DNA of 64,000 nt. Origin: Choanephora cucurbitarum. Lineage: Eukaryota; Mucoromycota; Mucoromycetes; Mucorales; Choanephoraceae. A model generated the notes under the pieces. That model made no database searches. It saw only the letters and a program-made list of their open reading frames with translations, and was not told the origin of the DNA. The position numbers and the translations under genes are program-made. Of the stretch, positions 34,988 through 47,046 are shown in pieces (position 1 is the stretch's first letter; every line of letters begins with the position of its first letter). The stretch spans positions 62,001 to 126,000 of the forward strand of contig JAIWNI010000006.1 in assembly GCA_025331435.1 (NCBI GenBank). The letters run 5' to 3'.

Positions 34988-35896
34988 ATCAATTTGAATA
35001 AACAAAAAAAAAGACAATATTCTCACCGCATTCATACTCGGTAAAATATTCAGGAACGAGTCGGTTAAAAGAATAAAGGAACTTCTATGTCTAGCAACAG
35101 CCTGAGTGAAAGAATAACATGTCGTTTTTTTTGGAGTTGTGGGAAAGCCCAACAATGAACTGAGGAAAGGCCACATTGAGACAAGTGGAGACTGTAGTCT
35201 TTTAGATTTCAAATGAAAGACATGGTCTCTTATGTATTGCTCGCTTCTTATTTTCAATGGATCTGGATTACTCATTGTTCTCTTGGAGATTGGATAGGTG
35301 AGGATCATGCATTCTATCGACCGCACAGCAACAAAGAGCTAGGCATACGTATTATGATTTATGGTTTTGAGTTGTAATAAGACTTTTCTTTTTCAGACCC
35401 TGTGTAGTTTATGATGATTCAATATAGTTCATTGGAAAGAGACATGCAAAACTTGCTGAAGACAGTCGCCTTGGCTTACTCTTCAAGGGACTAGACGGGA
35501 AGAAAAAGCCCTATGAGAAAACGCATTGATATACAGGCTTAGCCTTAAGTCAATGCTTTTCTTTCTTTAGTAAGTCCTTAATGAGAACCAAGCAGTTGCA
35601 TTGCAAACTTACGTATCCTTTTTCTTTCTCATCTCCCACTGGCTATCTTTTTTTTTTCTTTTATTGCCTAAACTATCTTGTAGAGAATGAAAGGGAAATA
35701 AGCTGACATTGGTTCAAAAGCGGCATAACTCTAAATTTTCCCATTTAGAGTCGTACAAAGATGTGGGGTGAAGTAGTGGTGAATTTCTTATTTGTAATGG
35801 CAAATGAATTTTCAGCTTGTATCACACGCTTTACTCATTTATAAAATCGTGTTTTATTAGTATTTTTTTTTATCTCTTGTTCCTTCACTCCTCATC
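34988..35896. other. intergenic region, about 0.9 kb
   Basis: Spacer between MITE copy B and the carnitine acetyltransferase gene. Minus-strand frames here have no recognisable motif. A T-rich run at 35862-35872 and a T/C-rich leader precede the ATG at 35897. No further feature seen. Confidence 0.45.
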
Positions 35897-38140
35897 ATGT
35901 CGTTACTGAGAATCGCTTCTTCTAAAGTAGCCCCCCGCTTCACTTCAAATGTTGCTGTAAGTTTCGAAAAGAATAATAAACAACAACAATAGACTTAGTT
36001 CTTCGAATAAATATAGAGAACAGCATTGATGCGTCGTACTTTTGCTTCTGCTAAACATGAGCCAAAGACACCTATTGATCCTCAAGCAGAAGGCCCTATG
36101 TTCAGATACCAAAAGAATTTGCCCAAATTGCCTGTACCTCCATTGGGTGCCACCCTTCAAAAGTACCTTCAGACTATTCGTCCTTTAGTAGACGATGTTG
36201 AATACAAAAAGACCGAACAAGCTGTCAAGGATTTCGAAGCACCTGGTGGATTGGGTCTTCAACTTCAAGAGCGTCTTTTGGCTCGCGCTCAAGACCCTAA
36301 TATTGTCAACTGGATGGAAGATTGGTGGCTTGACCAAGCTTATATGGGATACCGTGATCCTGTTGTCATTTATGTCAGTTATTTCTTCTTGTATAAGGAT
36401 GACAAGTTGCGTAAGAACCCTGCTGAGCGTGCTGCTGCCATCACAACTGCTGCTCTTGAGTTCAAGAAACAAATTGTAGAGTAAGTAAGATACAAGAGAT
36501 AAGTTGATTTTGAGGTATCTAAAAAATTGTGTGTAGTAAAAACTTGCCTGTAGAAATGGCTAAGGGAGAACCTATGTGTATGGACTCTTACAAGTACATG
36601 TTCAACAACTGTCGTATTCCTAAAAAGCCCTCTGACTACGAAGCTATTCATGATCCTGTCAAGAACAACCATGTCATTGCTATTCGCAAGAACAAGTTCT
36701 ATGTGATTGACACCATCCACAATGGTCAACAACTCTCTACAGCTGAACTTCAACATCAATTCCAGAATATCATTGATCAAGCAGGCTATTCAAAGGGTGT
36801 TCCTATTGGTCTCTTGACATCAGATAACCGTGATAGATGGACAGAGGTAAGCCTATAGTTTTTTTTTAAAGGGAGAAAGGGTTTTAATGTTTCAAACTAT
36901 TTCTTTATTAGTACCGTGAACGTTTGATGGCTGTAAACCCTGAAAATGCTCGTATGTTGGAAAAGATCGAATCATCCGATTTTATTGTCTGTTTGGATGA
37001 CCAATCACCTTTCACCCGCGATGAAGGATCTCGCGCTTGTTGGCATGGTGATGGTCGCAACCGTTTCTTTGATAAACCACTTCAATTCATCGTGTTTGAA
37101 AACGGTAAAGCTGGTTTCATGGGCGAAGTAAGTTACCTTTCCTATGCGTACACATGAAACAGTAGACTAAAAAAATTTTATAGCATTCTTGTATGGACGG
37201 TACTGCTACCTGTCGATTAAATGAATATGTTTGTGATGGGTATGTATATGACTAAATGATGCTAAGAAACCGCAAGAGAAGCTGACTTTTTTTTTTCTGG
37301 GTTGCTCATAGCCTGAACCGAAACTTGATTCAACACGGCTCTAGCCAAGTTCGTTCCAACCTTCCTGCACCCCAAGAGCTCAACTTCCATATAGATGATG
37401 CCGTCATTAAGGATGTGAAGGAAGCTGGTTTCCATTTTGAACAATTGATCAACAAACACGAATTGACTGTCTTGGCCTATCAGGCTTACGGTAAGAACTT
37501 GATCAAGAAATTCAAGTGCTCACCTGATGGTTATGCTCAAATGGTCATTCAATTGGCTTACTACAAGATGTTTGGTACCAGCCGCCCTACTTATGAATCT
37601 GCTCAAACTCGTAAATTCCAACGTGGACGTACAGAAACCTCCCGTACTGTCTCTACTGAATCCATTGCTTTCGTCAAGGCCATGGAAAACCCCCATGCCT
37701 CAAAGGAGGAAAAGATCTCAGCCCTTCGTGCTGCCTTGAAGGCCCAAGGTGCTTATATGGCAGATGCTGTCAATGGTCATGGTGTTGATCGCCATCTATT
37801 TGGTCTTAAGAACAGCTTGAAGCCTGATGAACAAAAGCCTGAACTCTTCACACAACCTATCAATGCTTACTCTTCACATTGGTACCTTTCTACCTCTCAA
37901 CTCTCTTCTGAACACTTTGATGGTTATGGATGGGGTCAAGTTGTCAACGATGGTTTCGGTTGTGCTTATATGATCAAGAACAATGCTCTCCAATTCAACG
38001 TGGCTAGCGTGAAAGATCTTGAAGTTCATGGTACGCGTTATGTGAATGGTACACATCACTTCAAGCAAGCATTAGAAGACGCTGCTAATGACATGAGAGA
38101 TTTAATGATGACTGAGCTTGAGGCTGAAGCCAAATTGTAG
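35897..38140 (+). CDS. CAT2: carnitine O-acetyltransferase, dual mitochondrial/peroxisomal
   Basis: Transfers acetyl groups between CoA and carnitine. About 650 residues in seven exons. Exon 1 (MSLLRIASSKVAPRFTSNVA) looks like a mitochondrial presequence. The second exon has another in-frame ATG (MRRTFASAKHEPKTP, 36026), so a shorter product lacking the first 24 residues is possible. The N-terminal family motif is LPKLPVPPLGATLQKYL. The catalytic His is the first codon of an exon (37184-37186) in GFMGEHSCMDGT. Later motifs are YQAYGKNLIKKFKCSPDGYAQM, TSRPTYESAQTRKFQRGRTET and STSQLSSEHFDGYGWG. The C-terminus is Ala-Lys-Leu, a standard PTS1 peroxisome signal, as in yeast Cat2. Its upstream neighbour encodes the acylcarnitine carrier. 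Confidence 0.94.
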
Positions 38141-38967
38141 AGAAAAAAATATAAATAAACTATGGTACTTCGTGTTCAACTCTAGACAAATGTAATAGAA
38201 TGCTTTAACTTCCAACTTCTCTGTTTTATATGGCATTGTTGTTGTGGTTTAATATGGCGTTTATTTATTTATCGTTTTATCAAATAGTAAGCCCATCGTG
38301 GTGCATTCATCCTAATTATCAATTTATTTAGCAAGATGAAGCTCATTTTGTTAGCTTTTGCATTTCACTATTTACATATCAGCCTAACGCTCATTTACTC
38401 GGTTTGCACTTGCGTAAATCATCTCAACATCAACACTAAAAAGTCATCAGAAGCAGAACCTAGAACTTCAGCACAACTTAATTAATAGAAATGCCAACGA
38501 TAAAACAGAGCATATCACTATGTAACATCTGCCTGACAGATCTGTCTAACTCGTTTACGGATCAGCTTGAAGCTGCTGAATCAATTTAGCTATACTGTGC
38601 CATAACTAAGTCAACTTTGCTGGTCATAATATGCATTCTTGAAGATGTGTTTTCTAGAGAAGACAGGTTGTCAAAACTCTCACGTTCAATTCGTTATGGT
38701 AAATGCATTGAAGTTATTTTGAGGTGTCAACAAAGAGATCTTGAACACAAGAGATTTTTCGAAAATAACAGTTCATTTGATGAATGATAAGCCTAAAGAA
38801 ATATAGAAAAGCGTTATAAGAAAATTAAAGTAAGGCAGCTTCTGTAAACCAACTCGATGTCAAAATAATCTGCACACACCTTCACATATGTTCTGATACA
38901 ACTTGTCGATATCGAAAGAATTTGTAATGCTTATATGGAGTGCTTCAATTCATCTTTTTTTTTATTA
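38141..38967. other. intergenic region between convergent genes, about 0.8 kb
   Basis: Carnitine acetyltransferase and ESS2 converge here. The sequence is AT-rich with no convincing frame; expected content is two 3' UTRs and terminators. Confidence 0.5.
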
Positions 38968-40255
38968 TTATTTCTTTGGCAGTGTAGGTGTAGATGCAGC
39001 GCGTGGTGTTGTACCAGCTCGAAAGAGCCCTACAGGAGTAGGTGTAGCTCCAGGTCGTCGTCGAATAGTTCTTGGACTTTGAGCGAAGGATGGTGTCTTA
39101 CTATAGCTATTCCTTAATGCTTCACCAAAACCTGTGTTGGGTGTTCTATGACTCTTTCGTAACAAATGTTGAGCAGCAGGTGACATGAGACCAGCCCTAC
39201 AATTTTTAAGATGAGACTCTTTTATCTTTCTTCTTGCTTTTTAATAACTTACCCTATACGCGGTGTACCTTGAACAGATCGTTGCCTTTCATTTGTCTTT
39301 TTTCGATAAGCTTTCGATGCCTTCTCTGATAATTGCATCCCTAATTCCTCTCGCCGAGATATCTTGGGCAACGAATAGCCAGGCGTCTTTGAGCCTGCAT
39401 CGATCATCAAGGGTGTACCTTCAATTGAACCCCACGTCATCTCAGGTGTGCCCATACGTGTGGGGCTCAAGATAGGTGTTGAGTCCACTAAACTGTAACC
39501 TCGAATCTTGGGTGTAGACGATTCTGTGTTTCCATTTAACTGATTCCATCCCATCAATGAAATGTCGCCTGCAGATGTTATTTTTGAAGGTCCATTGTCT
39601 TTTTGATTCAATGTCTAACGAACAATAAATCAATCATCTGAGCTTTCATGACGTATTCAGGGATTTACTTTACATGCTGTGTAGGCTGGACATGGGTATT
39701 ATGATACTCAATGGATTTGGGTTTGCCTCTGCCTTCTGCTGGATTGATCCAGGATTCGCTTTTACCTTGTGGAAAATACATCAGAGCATTTTTGGCTGTA
39801 TATTTTGCTTGTCCTTCAATCAGACCTGTGGGGCCTGAATCCATGGTCAGTCTGAGAGGCTGTTTGGATTCACGATCAAAAAACCATTTATGTTGCTCTT
39901 TTATCTTGCTGTTTGCCTTCTCTAGCAAGTCAGTGAAAGAAGCATTATCTTCGCTGGTATAGAGTGTTTGGAACTGATCGAGTGAGAGGTTGAGATTGAC
40001 TCGTTTTTCAATGAGAGGTTCATGCTCTAGATAGAAATTAACGGGTTGAGAACTATTGCGAGCTATAGGTGTGGTATCAGTATTATGTAAGGCTCTCGTG
40101 GCATCTTGTAGATCTGAAAAAGTGCCGTTTTTTTGTGCTTCCAGGTAGTTTTGTTGTGCTCTTAGTTTAGCTAGATGAGGAAAGAAATCTCGCTCGATGA
40201 TAAGGCTGATGGCTTCGGTATAAGTGTCTTCATCAAGAACGATAGGTGTAGTCAT
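38968..40255 (-). CDS. ESS2: ESS2/DGCR14-family splicing factor
   Basis: Nuclear protein of the spliceosome C-complex-associated ESS-2 (DGCR14, fission yeast Bis1) family. The first exon has the family start LDEDTYTEAISLIIERDFFPHLAKL, then LNLSLDQFQTLYTSEDNASF, KIKEQHKWFFDRE and KNALMYFPQG. The second exon has TPKIRGYSLVDSTPILSP, PLMTWGSIEGTP-like and YSLPKISRREELGMQL. The last exon is a Pro/Arg/Ser/Thr tail beginning LMSPAAQHLLRKS. Three exons, about 385 residues. Start at 40255 (MTTPIVLDED) follows an A-rich leader. The family role in pre-mRNA splicing is known from animals and worms. Confidence 0.9.
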
Positions 40256-43233
40256 TTGTATTTAAAAAAAAAAGGTGGAAAAAAAAGGGAGAGAGAGAGA
40301 TAGTCTGTATTTTTTTTCTTTGCAAACTTATTTGTTTATCTGGACAAAGACCAAACTAGGAAAAAGTGATTCGCAAGCTTGGTAGAAGTAGCCTCCCTTC
40401 TTTTCATTCATATGTATTATATAACACAATCAAAGATCATTATAAATTCGAGGCATACTGGTAGGCCGCATTGTTAATTTCAATGATATTCTTCTCTTAA
40501 CAAGAAGCTGATCTTCAAGAAGGAGAAAAATGTCACTATATTGGGCTCAATACTGCTGCTGATCATAAACACTAGCACTCTAATACAAATATCAGACTAA
40601 ATACAAGAACCAAATGGCCTTGCCAAAGCCAAAAAAAAAAAGTCAAGGTTTCTCAAAGATCGCCTTTCAGTAAAAATTAAGGCCTGGATGTTTTATCCAA
40701 TACGAAACAAGCAATCAGTCTGGACATCTAACTTTGTATGGTGTACGACCACATCATACAATGATATATTCCGCAAGTTTACTGGCTTCTATTACAAACC
40801 AACATTTCATCTCTATCTCTTTATTGTAGCCTAATGTCATTACTGCCTTCTCGTTATAGTAGGGAGTGCCTTCCTAAACTTTGATCTTATGTTGTTTTGT
40901 TTTCGCCTGAAAAAAAGAAGCCTCTCTCTTCACTGCCTTGTCGATAAAGTATCAATGGCAATCTCAAAAACTTATCCATATCCTATCAACAAGATATCAT
41001 AAGGCTGTGTCTTTTAGCAAACATCTAGCTTTCTCTAGTCGTATTTGGCAAGTCAGAGAAGGCTCGTTGAGGATGGCTATTTTTTAACTGCTTTGTATGA
41101 ATGACTATAACATCAACAATGTATTTATCTTGATCTTTTGGTGCAAAACCTCTATTCTCATCAATCAAACCCCATGTTCATGTTTGTTTATATTCTCAAT
41201 GACGTTAGTCTTGACTGGAGGTAATCTACTGATGCAAGCTTCTCAAGTTCTTTGATTGAAATGAAGGGATTGCAACTACAGTGCTTGCCAAATTCCTCTA
41301 CCCTTGTCTTTTCTCCATGTAAAAAGTTCATTTTCCGTACAAAATCAACAAACTTCAAACAACTAGCCTTATTATATTTGGTAAGCCTCGCTTACAACAC
41401 AAGTGTTTAAAGCAAATAAAACTGAAGAGAGGGGACGCATGATACGTGGAGTGTCTCCTGCTTTATATATTTTCATTTTCTTTTAATTTAATAATAGAGA
41501 AAATATCGAACGGCTTTGGTCGATGTCTTTCAAAGAACGAATCCTCCAACAAAGGTTTTACACCGCTCGGTTTTTCTTGTAGCCCTTTATGAAACACCTA
41601 CTCAACAAGAACAGAGCAAATGTTTTTTTAAGCCACTTTTCGAGAAATTTTTATTTCTCTTTCGTGAGATAAAGAATCAATTCAGTTTCCCAAGTTGAAC
41701 GGCTTTTTATACTTTTTTTTTTGACTAAAATTTTTTTGGACTGCTTCTACTTTACAGACAGATGTTTGTCCCACCTTCTTCTTTTAAGCACAGTTTGGGG
41801 GAGAGATGGGGGGCTTAGTCATTGAAGAGCCGATATGTATACTAGTTTTTTAAGAGGGAACAAATTTTTACCGAATGACAGATTCGTTTGAGGAGTATCT
41901 CTGTTTTCTGTAATCAAACAAGACATATCACTTGAATATCAATGGACTTAATCCTGATGTCATAAGTGGCCATATTAAATAAGTAGATTTGGAAGAAAGG
42001 TATACTTGCTGCTAATCAAACTAGAAATGATCTGGATGAGTTCCATTCAACAGCAAGGTAGCCCTTCAAGCCTAAAAGAAGACAGAGACAAAAACAATTT
42101 CGGCGTTAAATGGGAAATAAAGGACATAAAATAAGCAGATGTTGGAATACAAAATATTTTCTCTTAATAGAAATAAAGAGAAAAGTTTTCCGCAAAGCAA
42201 TGCTTGATTGGACCTGTTCCAAATGTATATAACTTTCTGTCTTGCCCTAGAAAAGGAGAGGAAGCTTCCTCAAAACAGAATAGATCCTGAAATAAGCTCA
42301 AGTCTGGTCAAGAAGGCTGTGAAATCAGACTAATCAGCATTCACCTCTTAAATAGAATTATTAATTTAATTCTTCCGTTTATTGTGCCTAACGTAAAAGG
42401 GATACAGACAAATAAATGGTGTTGATTCGAGTAGTTTATTGATATCACTTTTAGCCTTTTTTTTAGGGATTGAATATATCTCTTAAGGCCTTATTGCTTA
42501 CAATGAAAGAATGCATAGTTCTTTCTCCCTTTGGCTACTTTACGGACAAGACTGTCTGTGCAATGTGGCAATTCAACTTTCTTTTTAAAGTGTTTTGTAG
42601 TGTGTTCTTTTCAAATAGATATCAATTAGATTGCTAGACTTTACTACCAATTAGGCTAATCCCGAAGTTTTAGTTATAAAGTGACAATTCCTATCCATTT
42701 TTCTGTAAAAGCAACTATTTTCAGCTATGTTCTTGCATAACCCATCATACTTTACGATATGAGCGATTTATAAAGAGTTAATGCTTTATAGATTTATCAA
42801 ATAAATTACTAGGTTGCAAAACGAATAACCTACTTTTTTCCTCTAGTAGTCTGTATAAGTGGTTATCAAGGTAGCGACAGATATTTGTTGCACCTTACTG
42901 ATTCCTTTTTTTTTTACAAGACAATATTAATTATACTAACTTACTTCCTTTAGAATGTATAGTTTTATTGAAAGTTCAGTTCCTTGAATCCGTGTAGAAT
43001 TATTGGTACATTTGCTCAATCTCAGGTTGAGAAGGGAGTCTGAAAACTCTTTAGCCTATGATAGACTTAATTAGGAGCCCTGAATTCTGAGCACCCGAGT
43101 TCTCACATCAATCCCAAAATGGAAGTTCAGGAACAATGGGACTCGAAAAAAAAATTATGATCATGAATCTATCACTCCTCTCTCACTCACTCTCCTCTTT
43201 CCCATTTTTGTCTCTCTTTTTTTCCACTCTGTC
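40256..43233. other. gene-poor region, about 3 kb
   Basis: Divergent spacer between ESS2 (minus) and the beta-glucanase gene (plus). Many short broken frames occur, none with a motif that I can support; a 60-codon plus-strand frame at 41516-41698 is of mixed composition and unlikely to be real. It may contain eroded repeats, but I could not align any to elements elsewhere in the window. Confidence 0.45.
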
Positions 43234-44364
43234 ATGGTGCAATACCAGTTAATCCTGATATACATCTTTTACTTTTGTATTATCACTGTATACTCTTCTC
43301 CTACAGAAGCAAGCGGAACAGACTTTAACTTTTGGACCACAAAGGCTTGGGGAGTCAATTTGGGCAACTGGCTTGTACTCGAAAAATGGATGAACCCTTC
43401 GTTCTTTGAAAAGTATGCACCTCATGCCAAAGATGAGTGGACATTTAGTCAACAGGCACCCAATGCTTCTCAATTGCTCAAGGATCATTGGGATCATTGG
43501 ATTACAGAACAAGATTTCGAACAACTATCGATTGCCAAAGCAAACCATGTCCGGATCCCAGTAGGCTATTGGGCTTTTCTGAAACCCAATGCATCTGAGC
43601 CTTATGTGAGCTCAGGGCAAAAGCAACAAATAAAACGTATCTTGAACTATTGCAAGAAATACAAGATCTATGCTATCCTTGATCTCCATGGCCTTCCAGG
43701 CTCTCAAAATGGCAATGACCATTCAGGTCGGATAGGGAAAATCGAATTCTACAGTCAACACAATAGAGAACGTAGTCTAATCGCTTTGCAGGCCATGGTT
43801 GATTGGATGAATGGGCTAGATAATGATATAAAGAGCAGGATCTCAGCTATCGAATCAGCCAATGAACCTCATATAGGCTCTAAAGAAGAACTTGCCTTGC
43901 TGAAAGACTATTATCAAAAGGCATACAAAATCATTAGTGCTTCGCGATACAAGGTCCCCATGATGTTCCATGATGGATTTCAAGGCCTTGATGCATGGTC
44001 TGGCTTCTTGTCTTCTTCAGCTAATGCCGTCATTGATCTTCATTCATACTATGCATTTCCACCTGAAAAAGATGAGACAAATATACTGAAAAGTATTTGT
44101 GATATAAAGAAATCAGCTAAAGCATTTCATTTGCCTGTATTTTTTGGTGAGTGGTCTCTTGCTTCAGGTGTTAATACAACAGATCGCTGGTTGAAGAAGA
44201 TGATGGATACTCAAATATCAGCATACAAAAATGGAGGTGCAGGTGGCACAATGTGGTCTATCAAGAACATGATTAATTCGCCTGAATGGTCATTTGAATT
44301 ACTTCAAAACTCAAACATCATCACAAATACCACTTTCTCATCCTATTCAACTGCTGCTTGTTAA
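43234..44364 (+). CDS. EXG1: exo-1,3-beta-glucanase, GH5 family
   Basis: Secreted or wall-associated glucan 1,3-beta-glucosidase of 376 residues, intronless. A hydrophobic signal peptide (about residues 1-22, ILIYIFYFCIITVYS) precedes the GH5 domain: AWGVNLGNWLVLEKWMNPS, the ANHVRIPVGYWAF motif, LDLHGLPGSQNG, acid/base Glu in ESANEP (about residue 211), HSYYAFPP, and the nucleophile Glu in FFGEWSLASG (about residue 305), then GTMWSIKN. This layout matches the fungal Exg1/GH5_9 group that trims cell-wall glucan. Several N-x-S/T sites are present. There is no GPI-like C-terminal hydrophobic tail, so it is probably released or retained in the wall. Lack of introns is unusual for this window. Confidence 0.92.
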   Translation: MVQYQLILIYIFYFCIITVYSSPTEASGTDFNFWTTKAWGVNLGNWLVLEKWMNPSFFEKYAPHAKDEWTFSQQAPNASQLLKDHWDHWITEQDFEQLSIAKANHVRIPVGYWAFLKPNASEPYVSSGQKQQIKRILNYCKKYKIYAILDLHGLPGSQNGNDHSGRIGKIEFYSQHNRERSLIALQAMVDWMNGLDNDIKSRISAIESANEPHIGSKEELALLKDYYQKAYKIISASRYKVPMMFHDGFQGLDAWSGFLSSSANAVIDLHSYYAFPPEKDETNILKSICDIKKSAKAFHLPVFFGEWSLASGVNTTDRWLKKMMDTQISAYKNGGAGGTMWSIKNMINSPEWSFELLQNSNIITNTTFSSYSTAAC

Positions 44365-44562
44365 TAAATACCACAGCCAACAAACTTTCTCCTTTGATTT
44401 TTTAAGGACTTTCTTTATTGTATAATAAGGTATCTTTTTTTAGAAGAAAAAAGTATATTAAGAGAGAGAAAAGGAATTATATGGACACAGTGGAGGAAGA
44501 GATTATTATGTATAGGTAGATTTAGACACATTGAAGAAAGAGAGAGAGAGGAGGGGGGAATA

Positions 44563-45313
44563 TTATCTACAAAGTTGATCATATGGGATACATGATCCCA
44601 TCATAAATTCTGTATCCATTTCTGCTCTGGGTAAATTATTCCACAGCATAATTTTCTTGTCTTTATCATGCCTTTCGGCAGGTTGGCAGGCATTTGAATG
44701 GAACATCCAAAAATGTCCGTTATTACATGCGTCTAAACAATGCGAACAAGGCGATACAACATGATAACCAATGACATTCCCACTAATACAAATAAGTTCC
44801 AATTCTTTGCATTGATAACACTATGTAATTACCATTCTAAGCATGCGACATCTCTGATCCGACAATGACAGGACCTTGTTAAATAATCTTTTTCCAAGAC
44901 ATGAATACTATAGAATGTCAATCATTCTGTCGGTCAAAGTATGCATCTTTTAGCTCTTACTTTTGTGAAGGTGTATCTGTACTATAGAGTTCAATTGTGG
45001 TATCTGCTAATAGGATAGCTTTCATTCCTCTTGTACAGACAGTGGTTGTACAATGTTTACAGGTAAGTTTATATACAGGTTTGACAGGCGTAACTAGACC
45101 AGTGCGTTCTCCGATCATTTGTGAAGCATGTATCAACTGTTGTTGTTGCTGAAAATGATGTGCATACAATTGGGTTGATCTACGTTGAGATTGGACCATG
45201 GAAGGAGGAGTGATATTAGGAAATGTATAGCGCTGAAGTTGGACTCTTCTTCCATTGTGCTCTTGATTATTGTTGCTTCTAGGACGTGGTAATCTAACTC
45301 GCGTAGGTTCCAT
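44563..45313 (-). CDS. FAM72: FAM72 family protein
   Basis: Three exons. The first (45313 to about 44961) has an N-terminal extension rich in Arg, Gln and Ser (about 75 residues), then the FAM72 start YKLTCKHCTTTVCTRGMKAI and LLADTTIELYSTD. The second gives CHCRIRDVACLEC, whose last Cys is split by an intron (donor GGTAAT, acceptor TATTAG). The third has GNVIGYHVVSPCSHCLDACN, NGHFWMFHSNA, IMLWNNLP and ends IPYDQLCR. The paired Cys motifs suggest zinc binding. In vertebrates FAM72A binds the uracil glycosylase UNG2; the fungal role is not known to me. About 220 residues. The stop is 200 bp from the end of the convergent beta-glucanase gene. Confidence 0.9.
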
Positions 45314-45754
45314 AGATCGAAATGAGAAATAACTAAATAAGAAAAAAAAGAAGAAGAAGAAAAGAGAGGAAAAAGAGAAGAGACTTTATGGTGAAAGCTT
45401 AGGCGGAAGTTTTGATTCTTACTTTCCGTTTGATGAAACAAAATCGATCTCTCCAATCGGAGACAATTAAATAATTCTCGGTCATGGATTGAACAAATGA
45501 CATCAAATTTGCCGGGTTCTTTATTGTTCTTTCGGGATTTTTTAACTTGTCCTTTTCATAAAAATCCCATTTTTCACCTTTCTTTTTTCTTTTTTCTTTT
45601 TATTTTATTACTTCTAAGTAAATCAGGGGGAATGAATGAAAATTCCCGGACAATAATAATAATACACAAATATAAGAAGAGTTACAGTAGAGGAGAAAAC
45701 ATTAAATACAAATGAAGAAAACCTATTTACATGATAAAGAAAGAGAGAAGAGAT

Positions 45755-47046
45755 TTAAACAAAAGAAGTCTCAGACTGTCTTTTGGCCACTACGTTGGAT
45801 TGTCGATGATCTATTAAGGTAGGTGCATTGGAAGCAAATGTCATGATAGAAGGTGGATTTCCATCAATCGTGTTCATACTCGCTTTGGCCTTCAACGGTT
45901 TCATATTCAAGGATTCTGTCAATGAGAAGCGCTCTGTCATAGTCCACTGAGATGCTACTGAAGTGGGCCTATTGAGAGCACTTCTAGACGAAAAATCCTT
46001 CTCATCCAGGGCCTCACATTCATTCATACTCTTTGTGTTTAGAGGGAAATTAAGGCCATCTCCCTTCATAGGTTGAGGTACAAGCCAGAATAAAGGGCAT
46101 TTCCCCAAGACAGCTTGAATGTTCTTAAAAATGCCTTGATGATAAGGATATTTTACCTAAACCATCATTGTTATGTTTTCTTTTCTCTTAAAATCCAAAA
46201 TACTCAAATCTCTTACTTTACATTTTGAATCTTGCCCATTCCCTTTATGGTAAGCGATCGACCCTTTTCCCAACCTTCAATTGTCGTTGTATTCGATGTG
46301 ATGCAATAAAGATGATATCCAGTCAAGATGCCGACACCTATCATGACAATGGTGACTAGTAGCATATTGATGGATAAGAAGACGATCTCTGTTAAATGTG
46401 GATACTGCTGTGCCTAATAGAAAAGGGTTAAATAAAGGTAAAATAGATGGTTATTCTTTGTTTTTTTACATGATGGATATCCCGAATCATATAAGCTAAT
46501 CGGTAACACAAGAGAACAAATAGATAAACAATACTGATATCCACATAAATAATAAGGCGAAAGAAATGACCATAGTTGGCAAATCCAACACAATTATTGA
46601 CCCACGGACAATGATGGTCCATCTTAAGTACGCATCGATGACAGCTAGAACAATGATGTGCTCTTGGCGGTTTGTGATTATCGCATGTCTTACAAAATCG
46701 GGGTGTATGCGTTGATTTTTTGACTTCAATGTATGCTTGTTGCCTTGGCAACTAATTATTGAGTTTTGTTAGTGGCCTTCAATCTGACTTTTAAATATAT
46801 CTATCGAATTTTTCTTACCCAACGTTGAGGTACGATGCCTGGATTGGTTGCGCAAGTAAGATAATAATTGACGAAAATCATGAAAACAAAAAAATTTAAT
46901 GTGGCCAGTATCACTTTTGAATGAACTGAATTTAGGCCGAAAAAAGGCCATAAAACAAATATTTGTGATGTTGAACAGATGAATATAATGACAATCACCA
47001 CCAGTAATACTGTCAATGGCCCTTTTATACTTTTCCAGCAAGACAT
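45755..47046 (-). CDS. PFA4: DHHC palmitoyltransferase, Pfa4-like
   Basis: Membrane protein S-acyltransferase of about 385 residues. Two N-terminal membrane segments (about 10-30 and 45-67) are followed by NPGIVPQRW, then the zinc-binding DHHC domain [20 protein letters not shown] ... [22 protein letters not shown], two more membrane segments ([20 protein letters not shown] and [20 protein letters not shown]), and a TTxE-like motif (NTTTIEGWE). A polar C-terminal tail ends in KRQSETSFV. The domain begins with the short N-terminal form typical of Pfa4, an ER enzyme that palmitoylates chitin synthase III in yeast; that substrate is inference here. Start at 47046. Introns fall after PQRW, after the DHHC exon and before the tail. 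Confidence 0.9.

Noticed and set aside
41516..41698. 60-codon plus-strand frame in the 3-kb gene-poor region
   Set aside because: No recognisable motif, no conserved look and no supporting splice or promoter signals.
46739..46752. GTTGCCTTGGCAAC, a formal RFX X-box match
   Set aside because: It lies at the start of a coding exon of the palmitoyltransferase (codons for LPRQQ), not in a promoter, so it is probably coincidence.
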